From contig CAZBRD010000021.1 of assembly GCA_964494205.1 (NCBI GenBank), forward strand, positions 14,331 through 78,330: a stretch of DNA of 64,000 bases, written 5' to 3'. Positions 37,900-45,063 of this stretch are shown here, in pieces (positions within the stretch are counted from its first letter, which is position 1; the number at the start of each line of letters is the position of its first letter). This DNA is from JBBTCX01 sp964494205. Lineage in GTDB: Bacteria; Planctomycetota; Phycisphaerae; UBA1845. Made by a program: the position numbers and the translations under genes. The notes under the pieces are model-generated. The model was not told where the DNA came from. It saw only the letters and a program-made list of their open reading frames with translations, and did not search any database.

Positions 37900-39627
37900 T
37901 CAAGGTCTGTGCCACTCATCGCAGCTTTCACACAACGACGCTACCGCATAATCGCCCAACGCATGTCTTTTACGAATGTGCTCAAACCTCGCCCCGCGCC
38001 AAATGGCCTCCAGCGAATGCTCTCTCAAGTTTCCAACGCCTTGGGCGCCTTTGAAATCCTGATCGCACAACGTGACGCTACCATCAGCCAGCACCACGCA
38101 TCGCGACTTGAGTCGTCGACAGGCGTTTCGCGTCGGCGGTGTCATGCGAATGACACTTCGATCTTCCAACTGTCCGGCCCGGTGGCTGTAGCCGTGGATC
38201 GCGACCGCGCCCACGCGTCGCAGCCAGCCATCGTGAAAATCGTCGAGCTCGTGTACGTTCTCTCGACACTTGGTCATAGAGGGCACGACGATGGGCGTAG
38301 CCGACCGATCCTGCTCCCGCCGCTGACTCAATCGGTCGATGGCCGCCAGTGCCCTTTTTATGTTGCCGACGTTCGCGTCACCGCGAGCATGCAGCGTCGC
38401 ATAAAGGCCGTCGCTCCACGCATCGAGCATCACCTCGACGACATCCACGCCGCATTCGAGAAGCCAGTCGATATGTTGGTCGGTGAGGTCGACCAGCGTT
38501 GTCCGAATCGCCAGTCCGTACACACCACTGTTCCGACCACTCGGTCGCAACGTCCGAAGCACTTCGCCCAGCTTCGGATGTCGCAGCGGCTCACCAAACC
38601 CGCCAAGCACCACCAGCGAATCGTCGACCCGCGCAAGCTCCGCAGCCAGCTTGCCAATCACGGTCACATCAATCGGGCCGCGTCGCGGAACCCTCGATCC
38701 CCTTGGGTGCAACATGGAATCCGGAAAAGTGTCGTCAGTGGTGAGTTCGACCTCAACCTCGCGCGGCATCGCCGGTACATAGCCGTGCTCTCGCTCAGTC
38801 ATTCGCCGAGCGATCTCCCGCGCATCCACGTTTTCAGCATTGGTATGAAGGTCTTGAATGGTTCGGGTGGAAGAATCGGTGTCCATAATGAGCCGCCCGA
38901 CGGCGTGCCGAACCTCAACGGACGATTCGCAACAGGCAGCCGTGAAGATGACATCCTTCTGCGGCGCATCCGGTTTGTAGCTGATCAGCCACCCGATCGG
39001 GATGCCGCGCTCGCCCAGCTCCAACACTAACTCGCGGTCGAGCAGGACACCGGCCATTCCCGGCGGCGATTGCGTAACCACTAGCCGTGCCTCATCGCCG
39101 ATGCTTCTGCGATGCTCGATCATCCGATCCGCGATTCCGGGATCAAAGAAAGGGGCAGCCGGCGGCACGCTCAACACAGCCTGCGGGTTGATGTCCGAAC
39201 ACGTGCTCTTCAGTCCTCCCTCTCCCCATTGGGGAGAGGGTTGGGGTGAGGGGCTTCTTTCTAATGACCTAAGCAACTCGCTCAGCACCCGAGGATCGGT
39301 GTACTCATCAAACACCGTCGTTCCGCCGATGCCCCCGCGCCACCCATCCAGCGCCCATTTCCGCGCCGGCTGCACCAGCGACCGCCACGGCGGAGGTCCC
39401 AATGCATTTGGATGCACTACGGCAGCCAACCCATCCACGAGCTTCGAGCACCGATTCACTTGTTCCGGCGGACAAAGGAGATGAATCCCCGCCAGATTTC
39501 GACACCGCATGAGCCGTTCGACTGTCCGTCGCAAGACCGGCACACCGCCAAGTTCATCCGCGCACCGACTCCTCGTCCCCAACGGCGTGGTGACGAGGTC
39601 AACTTCGATGGCTGCGATGACTTTCAC
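37900..39627 (-). CDS. Nucleotidyltransferase-like plus cysteine-less radical-SAM-like/SPASM protein
   Basis: I start at GTG 39627 (GAGAAG 7 bases upstream), giving 575 residues. The first 110 or so residues look like a GT-A/nucleotidyltransferase fold (VIAAIEVDLVTTPLGTRSRC, GGVPVLRRTVERL). The middle follows radical-SAM topology (EVEVELTTDDTFPDSM near 289-304, VVLGGFGEPLRHPKLGEVLR), but the CxxxCxxC cluster motif is absent. The end is a SPASM domain (CVVLADGSVTLCDQDFKGAQ, CESCDEWH). The layout recalls spiro-SPASM proteins, and a catalytic radical-SAM reaction is doubtful. Residues 122-138 are encoded by a palindromic repeat. Confidence 0.72.
   Translation of the reverse strand: MKVIAAIEVDLVTTPLGTRSRCADELGGVPVLRRTVERLMRCRNLAGIHLLCPPEQVNRCSKLVDGLAAVVHPNALGPPPWRSLVQPARKWALDGWRGGIGGTTVFDEYTDPRVLSELLRSLERSPSPQPSPQWGEGGLKSTCSDINPQAVLSVPPAAPFFDPGIADRMIEHRRSIGDEARLVVTQSPPGMAGVLLDRELVLELGERGIPIGWLISYKPDAPQKDVIFTAACCESSVEVRHAVGRLIMDTDSSTRTIQDLHTNAENVDAREIARRMTEREHGYVPAMPREVEVELTTDDTFPDSMLHPRGSRVPRRGPIDVTVIGKLAAELARVDDSLVVLGGFGEPLRHPKLGEVLRTLRPSGRNSGVYGLAIRTTLVDLTDQHIDWLLECGVDVVEVMLDAWSDGLYATLHARGDANVGNIKRALAAIDRLSQRREQDRSATPIVVPSMTKCRENVHELDDFHDGWLRRVGAVAIHGYSHRAGQLEDRSVIRMTPPTRNACRRLKSRCVVLADGSVTLCDQDFKGAQGVGNLREHSLEAIWRGARFEHIRKRHALGDYAVASLCESCDEWHRP
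39214..39253. repeat. Palindromic CCCTCTCCCC-type repeat inside a coding region
   Basis: CCCTCTCCCCATTGGGGAGAGGG and the trailing TTGGGGTGAGGGG form a common bacterial interspersed palindrome. It sits in frame in the SPASM-like gene and encodes SPSPQPSPQWGEGG on the minus strand. Confidence 0.75.
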
Positions 39628-39969
39628 TGATAACTTCTCTGTCTTACAAACCTGTTTACAGGTCAAATTGTGTTTGCGAGTTTCATGAGTATCGCCATCC
39701 CAGTTCCACTTGGCCAACAAAATTCACAACGTGATTTGCCTCGCATCGCGCGCCGCGTTTGTCACATGACAATTTGTCTTGACCCGCGTTTTTGAAGTGG
39801 TATACATTTCATGAGGTTCCATCGGCGTGATTGCGTGGGATTGGTTTCGCATTTTTTATAGCACGGCTCGGTTGTGAGTCGACATAAGACGTAGACGTAG
39901 GCAGCGCGGAGTGCGCTGCGGCGATTTCGTGTCCTGTCTCATCGGGTGTGCTGCAAAAGGGAGTTTGTC

Positions 39970-41238
39970 ATGCGCGCGGAAGTCAAACTGGGTCTGGGCG
40001 TTTCAGCCGTTATCTGCACCGTCGTCGGCGGTTACTTCATGTTCGGCCGACAAAAAGAGTCGAACATTCCGGTTAACGGCGCGCCGGTCGCAGCGACTAC
40101 TCCCGCAAAGCCAGGCACACCCAACAAGACTGACGCTGCGAAGACTCCCGCAACGACTCCCAACAAGGGTCGCACAACTCCGCAAACTAAGCCGACGACC
40201 CCAACCACCAGCAACCCGCGACTGGCTTCCGGTCAGCCGGGCGGCCAACCCGGTGCGACGCAGCCCAACCCAAATCCGACGGACGCCGCGCACACCACGC
40301 GAACCTTCCCGGCAGCGACAACTGCAAACCCGAATCCCACGCCAACGACGAACCCGACGACGACGCCAACTACGCCCGCGACTTCAACTGAGAATCCCGC
40401 TTTGGCTGCCGGCCAACCCAAACCCGTTTGGCCGCCAGCAGGTAATGAAGCCAAGACAGACACCGTCGCCAGCCGCACGCCGACCGATCAACCCGCGACA
40501 CAGGGACCGCCCGCGATGCCGCAGACCACGTTGAGCGCTACCTCGCCGACGCCGCCGGCACCAAGTTCTGAGCTCAATCAACCGGTGAAGTCCCCGACGC
40601 CGGGGGAATCGAACGTCACTGATCCCAAGAACACGCTGACTTCAATGCAGCCGACCCGCGTTCCACCGCCTGCCGCACAACCAACGGTTGGTTCGAATCC
40701 GACGACGAACCCGCAGCCCGCTTCGGTCCCTGCGACATCTCCCGTCGGCGAAGCGAAGCTCGCCAGCATGAAGACCGACGATGCGGCCGTCGAGACGCAC
40801 AAAGTGCAACCCGGTGACACTTTCGCAAAGCTGGCTGAGGCGTATTACGGCGATGCGAAGCTTGAGCAGTTTTTGAAGGAGAGCAACAAGGACCTTGGTG
40901 ATCCACGTCGCCTCAGCGTCGGCATGATCGTGAAGATCCCGCCGAAGCCCGGTTTAGGAAACAGCAAGCAAGCCAAGAAAGAATCCAAGGACGCAAACGA
41001 TACGAAGGACGCAGCCAAGCCTGCCGCCGAAAAGTCAAGATCAACCGGCGCGAAGACATATACTGTTAAGTCCGGTGATTCCTTCTACAGCATCGCAAAG
41101 GCCCAACTCGGCAATTCGGCTCGCTGGAAGCAGCTTTACGCCCTCAATAAGAAGACTGTCGATAACGATCCGACGAACCTTCGTCCGGGCCAGGTGCTGA
41201 AACTTCCGGAAGAAGAAGCAACGAAGTCAACGCCGTGA
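39970..41238 (+). CDS. Membrane-anchored double-LysM protein
   Basis: From ATG 39970 (GGGAG upstream) the protein has 422 residues. It has one N-terminal membrane segment (LGLGVSAVICTVVGGYFMF), then about 230 residues of Pro/Thr/Asn-rich disordered linker. LysM domain 1 is at about 276-324 (HKVQPGDTFAKLAEAYYGDAK...GMIVKIP) and LysM domain 2 at about 362-413 (TYTVKSGDSFYSIAKAQLGN...GQVLKLP). LysM domains bind peptidoglycan glycans; the long linker could span the periplasm. The protein resembles planctomycete LysM envelope proteins. It is monocistronic with terminators after it. Confidence 0.85.
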   Translation: MRAEVKLGLGVSAVICTVVGGYFMFGRQKESNIPVNGAPVAATTPAKPGTPNKTDAAKTPATTPNKGRTTPQTKPTTPTTSNPRLASGQPGGQPGATQPNPNPTDAAHTTRTFPAATTANPNPTPTTNPTTTPTTPATSTENPALAAGQPKPVWPPAGNEAKTDTVASRTPTDQPATQGPPAMPQTTLSATSPTPPAPSSELNQPVKSPTPGESNVTDPKNTLTSMQPTRVPPPAAQPTVGSNPTTNPQPASVPATSPVGEAKLASMKTDDAAVETHKVQPGDTFAKLAEAYYGDAKLEQFLKESNKDLGDPRRLSVGMIVKIPPKPGLGNSKQAKKESKDANDTKDAAKPAAEKSRSTGAKTYTVKSGDSFYSIAKAQLGNSARWKQLYALNKKTVDNDPTNLRPGQVLKLPEEEATKSTP

Positions 41239-41245
41239 GGCGAGC

Positions 41246-41270
41246 CGGGTGCTTCAGCACCCGACTGTTT
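41246..41270 (+). terminator. Terminator-like hairpin after the LysM gene
   Basis: CGGGTGCTTCAGCACCCG (41246-41263) is followed by ACTGTTTT, eight bases after the stop codon. Confidence 0.65.
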
Positions 41271-41330
41271 TGCACACGCTTCAGTGCGCAAGTTTGCATT
41301 CGTTGGTTTCGATTCCTGTAATTAACGGAG

Positions 41331-41364
41331 CGGGTCGGTGAAATCGCCGACCCGTTTCTTTTTC
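41331..41364 (+). terminator. Second terminator-like hairpin
   Basis: CGGGTCGG...CCGACCCG closes around TGAAATCG and is followed by TTTCTTTTTC. Confidence 0.7.
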
Positions 41365-41512
41365 GCGACTTGGTAGCGGCCCGCATTTGCCTCAATTCCA
41401 GCAAAGTGGAAACGCGCGCCCGGAATGCGTATCCTGAGGATTCGGCTTGGGCTTCCGGCGCGCTGATACGTCGGGTGATTCAGTGCGTGATGCGGTGGTG
41501 TGGTTAGCGCCG

Positions 41513-41722
41513 CAGCCTGAAAGGCTGTTCGTGAATAGCCGTGGGTTGAGTTCGCGTAAGCGAGCGAAACCCACGGGGAAAAAACGTAGCGATCGGGACC
41601 CTGTAGGGGTCCTCTTGGGGTCCATAAGTCGACCCTTTCAGGGTCGCGAAGGATTGGGATATCCAACCGGGGGTCGTGCTGCGCTCGACGCCCCGGCTAT
41701 GAACGATGAGCCTTTCAGGCTC
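41513..41722. repeat. Composite cluster of palindromes
   Basis: Five or more hairpins follow each other. They are CAGCCTGAAAGGCTG (41513-41527), a CCGTGGGTT...AACCCACGG stem (41539-41577), a GGACCCTGTAGGGGTCC stem (from about 41597), GACCCTTTCAGGGTC (41631-41645), CCGGGGGTCG...CGCCCCGG (about 41667-41697) and GAGCCTTTCAGGCTC (41708-41722). There is no ORF. Similar multi-hairpin modules are interspersed in planctomycete genomes; that statement comes from general familiarity, not a search. Confidence 0.7.
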
Positions 41723-41809
41723 AAACGGTTAGTCGCTTCAGGATGAAATGGTCTAGCGCTGTCATGCTAATGTGTCGGTTCTCTGTGGTTCCATTGAATA
41801 TTGCGTGAT

Positions 41810-42379
41810 ATGACCGACGGCCAAATACAGCTCACTGGCGTAGGGAAACTGCGCCACTACTTTGACCGCCGTCCGGTCCTGCGTTTCGTGTCCCTGGTTG
41901 CGGTCTCGATGGGCCTCTTCTACGGCCTGATGGCTACGCCGCTGTTCGGCGACAAGCTCTTCAACGCGTACCTGCAATTCAACGCCGAGGTTACCGCCAA
42001 GATTCTTAATGTCTTCGGTCGCCAGGCGTCGGTCAGCGGTGTCACCATCTCCACACCGGAATACGGCCTCGAAATCCGCCGCGGCTGCGACGCGGTCGAA
42101 CCGATGGCTCTCTACATCGCAGGAGTGATCGCACTCGCCACGCCGATGCGGACCAAGGTGATCGGCATCGCGCTGGGGATGCTCGTCCTGCTCGTCGTGA
42201 ACATGATTCGCATCGTTTCGCTTTACTACGTCGGCGTCTATTGGCGCAGCGCGTTCGAGACCATGCACGTCGATGTCTGGCAGCCGGCGTTCATCGTGCT
42301 CACCGTCGGCCTGTGGACCACATGGGCACTCTGGGCCACCAAACCGCCGCCGAAACCGGAAGCAAATGTCAGCAGTTAG
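41810..42379 (+). CDS. Exosortase, XrtH-like
   Basis: The 189-residue polytopic protein has the exosortase/archaeosortase triad: Cys93 in RRGCDAVEPMALYIAGVIA, Arg134 in VNMIRIVSLYYVGVY and His153 in MHVDVWQPAFIVLT. Its short length and these motif contexts fit exosortase H best. Exosortases cleave and process C-terminal sorting signals at the membrane. ATG 41810 is chosen; TTG 41801 is an alternative, and neither has a strong ribosome site. Its companion membrane protein follows after 262 bases of repeats. No protein in this window carries an obvious sorting signal. Confidence 0.85.
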   Translation: MTDGQIQLTGVGKLRHYFDRRPVLRFVSLVAVSMGLFYGLMATPLFGDKLFNAYLQFNAEVTAKILNVFGRQASVSGVTISTPEYGLEIRRGCDAVEPMALYIAGVIALATPMRTKVIGIALGMLVLLVVNMIRIVSLYYVGVYWRSAFETMHVDVWQPAFIVLTVGLWTTWALWATKPPPKPEANVSS

Positions 42380-42418
42380 AGTGACTTTTGATTCTCTGCG
42401 GCAGTAAGCCTTCCTGAT

Positions 42419-42437
42419 CCCCCCTTGCTAAGGGGGG
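42419..42437. repeat. CCCCCC/GGGGGG hairpin
   Basis: CCCCCCTTGCTAAGGGGGG, followed by ACAAAGGGGGTC, is a G/C-run palindrome of a type widespread between bacterial genes. It lies between the exosortase and its partner. Confidence 0.65.
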
Positions 42438-42538
42438 ACAAAGGGGGTCTGAGTTTTCGACAATGATGCAGATAATGACATCCACTCGGTGGACGCAAAC
42501 CGGCAGAGCCCCTTACGCAAGCAAGGGACGTGCACCCA

Positions 42539-42571
42539 GGGTGGCACGGTCAAGCCGCAGCTTGGCCGTGG
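42539..42571. repeat. 33-base interspersed palindromic repeat, copy 3
   Basis: Identical over 33 bases to 7679-7711. It lies between the exosortase and its partner gene. Confidence 0.75.
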
Positions 42572-42641
42572 TGAACGCATCAAGCTTTGGCATGATTCAG
42601 CCCTTTGCGCAAACAGAGGGAATCCGCAATGAAAACGTCGC

Positions 42642-43280
42642 ATGAACCAACAAACTAAACTCATCGGCGGTTTCGTGCTCGGCAGCAGCGTGTGCTTCGC
42701 GCTGTTGTCGTTACTCTGGCTGGTTGTTGGTCCACCGTTCTCGGCTGCGTTTCGACCGCTGGCCCAACTGTGGATGTCCGCGCTGAATCGATTCCAAACC
42801 GTTCAGGTTCAACCGATACCGAACCCTCGCGGCCTCGATGATTCTGTGTTCATTATGCCTGCGACCGATGATTTAGACGCCCAGGCGTTTCCTTTCAGTG
42901 CCCAGCAATACGCTTACACCCCGCCCATCATGGTTGTCGCCTTTGTGCTGGCCACGCCGCTTGCTTGGCGACGGCGAATGTGGGCACTGTTGCTTGGGGC
43001 TGCTCTCGCGCTCACATACACGGCCTTTCGTTTGGAGTTTGCTCTCGCGTTTGCTCAATGGTCGCGATGGGAAGCGGTCGACCCCGGAGGCACGCCGTGG
43101 CTGATCAAGGCGTTCGGTTATCTGCACCTGGCGATCTTCCGCCGAAACGCAGGCACCTACGTGATTCCGGTCCTCCTCTGGATCGCAGCCACTTTCCGAA
43201 AGGGCGACGTGCAGGCGATCCTAGCGCAAGATCAGAGGACAAGGCAGAATACCCTAACGGAAATCGCACCTCGCAAATAA
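42642..43280 (+). CDS. Exosortase H-associated membrane protein
   Basis: The 212-residue protein has an N-terminal membrane segment (GGFVLGSSVCFALLSLLWLVVG), an extracytoplasmic loop (about 35-85, PIPNPRGLDDSVFIMPATDD), and further segments (IMVVAFVLATPLAW, ALLLGAALALTYTAFRLEFALAF, GTYVIPVLLWIAATF). Length, topology and position after an XrtH-like gene match the known exosortase H-associated membrane proteins. Its biochemical role is not established; it probably supports the exosortase at the membrane. It has a basic C-terminal tail. Confidence 0.72.
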   Translation: MNQQTKLIGGFVLGSSVCFALLSLLWLVVGPPFSAAFRPLAQLWMSALNRFQTVQVQPIPNPRGLDDSVFIMPATDDLDAQAFPFSAQQYAYTPPIMVVAFVLATPLAWRRRMWALLLGAALALTYTAFRLEFALAFAQWSRWEAVDPGGTPWLIKAFGYLHLAIFRRNAGTYVIPVLLWIAATFRKGDVQAILAQDQRTRQNTLTEIAPRK

Positions 43281-43418
43281 CTTCGCCGGCGCGCGCTCGA
43301 TTGGAAAGCCACGAACGAGCGAGCGCCACGTTATTGAGCTGGAAATGAAGTCTTTCACCATGCGTAATGAAAGCGTGGTTGATACTGTTTGCATTAATCA
43401 CCCAGAAGGAACATCGTT

Positions 43419-43500
43419 GTCCCGTTAGGGACAATTGAAAATAGCCCAGCACGATGTGCTGGGTAAAGATTGTATGAAAAAGGAAAGGTGCCGGAGGCAC
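43419..43500. repeat. Cluster of three short hairpins
   Basis: GTCCCGTTAGGGAC (43419-43432), AGCCCAGCACGATGTGCTGGGT (43443-43464) and GTGCCGGAGGCAC (43488-43500) form successive stems in the gap between convergent genes. The module organisation resembles the cluster near 41.6 kb but the sequence is different. Confidence 0.6.
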
Positions 43501-43818
43501 GACTGAACGGTGCGCGATTAATCTGCGGGATGCGAACGAGACGGCTACTTTGCGAGCCGACTTTCTCGGCTCCTCAAATGGGAGAACAAGATGGCCAGCT
43601 TTCATTTTGTAATTTGTAATTCGCAATTTGTAATTCTGCGAGTGCCACAGCGTGTCACTACTTAGCGGAAATTTTTCACTCTAGCGAATTAGCCATTTGT
43701 AATTACAGCCGCACAGCCTCAAGGGTGACTGAAATGACAGACCTAATTCAACGCAGGCATGAGCCGCCAGTTGGCTATAGGATCAATAACCGGGATCAAT
43801 GGTCAGGAGGTTTGCTCG
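43501..43818. other. AT-rich intergenic sequence
   Basis: The stretch contains iterated TTTGTAATT units (43605-43636 and about 43694), otherwise nothing recognisable. It lies between the convergent exosortase-partner and Gfo/Idh/MocA genes. Confidence 0.4.
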
Positions 43819-44889
43819 CTACGATGGCAACGCAGAACCAAGGCGTCCGAGGTCCGCTCCGCCGTCCTGCTCCTGGATTTGATTCGAGATTCGCTCCGCC
43901 AGTTCGACCGCTGCAAACCCTTCTTCGGCGCTCACAGCCGCAGCCGATCCCGTGCGCACCGAATCGAGGAACGAATCGATCTGGGCGCGCAGTGGCTCGA
44001 CATCGTCGACAACGATCGGCTCGAGTTGCACGAGCGAGCTGAAATCGATGTTGGCCATCTGCGACAGGTCTTCAAAGTTCTTCTCCCGCGCGAGGCGGAT
44101 GAGATCGAGATTGTCCTTGAGCTTGATCGCGTTGCCCGTCTTTCGCTGGAAGTCCATCGTGATGTACGCGGTGGGGCAGAAGATGCGAATGCGTCGATCG
44201 GTCTTGAGCGCCAATCGCGAGGCGGTCATGTTAACGACGCAGCCGTTGCTGAACCGCACGCGCGCGTTGGCGACGTCTTCGCTGGCGCCGAGCACGCGAA
44301 CACCGACAGCCTCGACAGAATATGTGAGCGGAGTGCCATCGGATGGCATCTGGCCGCGCACCAGGTGCAGCACGATGTCGATATCATGAATCATCATGTC
44401 GAGCACGACGCCGACATCCGCGCTGCGAAACGTGAACGGACTTACGCGCTGGGTCTCGATGAATCGCGGCGTGACACCCATCTTGAGCATGGCACGCACG
44501 ACCGGATTAAATCGCTCGGAGTGCCCCACTTGCAGCAGGCAGTTGTATTCGCGCGACGCATCGAGAAGTTTACGAGCGGTGGCTGCGTCCGGTGCGAGCG
44601 GTTTTTCAACCAGTGCGGGGATGCGACGGCGAATGAGTTGCATCGCGACATCGGCGTGATAGACCGTCGGCACCGCAACCGTGGCGGCATCGATTTCATG
44701 GATGATTTCGCTGACATCCGCGACCGCGCGGCAGCCGTACTGATCCGCGAGCGGTTTCGCTCGGGCTAGGTCTTTGTCAACGACGGCGACGAGCTTGCAG
44801 CCCTTCGTTTGTGAATAGACACGGGTGTGGTGCGTGCCCATCCGCCCGGCACCGATGACCGCTACGCGCATCGTTGATTCATTAGACAT
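43819..44889 (-). CDS. Gfo/Idh/MocA-family sugar dehydrogenase
   Basis: The 356-residue oxidoreductase has the Rossmann motif GAGRMGTHH near the N-terminus, then ATVAVPTVYHADVA and the catalytic EKP motif (PALVEKPLAPD). VGHSERFNPVVRAML and DMMIHDIDIVLHLV follow in the substrate domain. GHSERFNP occurs in UDP-sugar 3-dehydrogenases such as WbpB/GnnA-type enzymes, so a role in surface polysaccharide or lipid A sugar modification is plausible. That substrate assignment is inference. It is divergent from the S9 peptidase gene. Confidence 0.85.
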   Translation of the reverse strand: MSNESTMRVAVIGAGRMGTHHTRVYSQTKGCKLVAVVDKDLARAKPLADQYGCRAVADVSEIIHEIDAATVAVPTVYHADVAMQLIRRRIPALVEKPLAPDAATARKLLDASREYNCLLQVGHSERFNPVVRAMLKMGVTPRFIETQRVSPFTFRSADVGVVLDMMIHDIDIVLHLVRGQMPSDGTPLTYSVEAVGVRVLGASEDVANARVRFSNGCVVNMTASRLALKTDRRIRIFCPTAYITMDFQRKTGNAIKLKDNLDLIRLAREKNFEDLSQMANIDFSSLVQLEPIVVDDVEPLRAQIDSFLDSVRTGSAAAVSAEEGFAAVELAERISNQIQEQDGGADLGRLGSALPS

Positions 44890-45063
44890 AGGTCAATGGT
44901 CCCGCCGCAAACGAACTTTCCCAAGCCAAAGGCATGGTGGGCCAAGTGTAATATCATGTCAATCACGAAGGTGACCTGCGTGCGGGATCGTCGGCGATTT
45001 GCTATCCTGTTCGCACGGATTGGGTCGGTTTTCACAATTTGGAAGGCTATTTGGAGACACCTC

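Noticed and set aside
37230..38054. 274-codon rightward frame
   Set aside because: It runs into the opposite strand of the SPASM-like gene and shows no family features.
43602..43703. TTTGTAATT iterations as a possible CRISPR or origin-like array
   Set aside because: Units are only nine bases, spacing is irregular and no spacers, cas genes or DnaA boxes are present.
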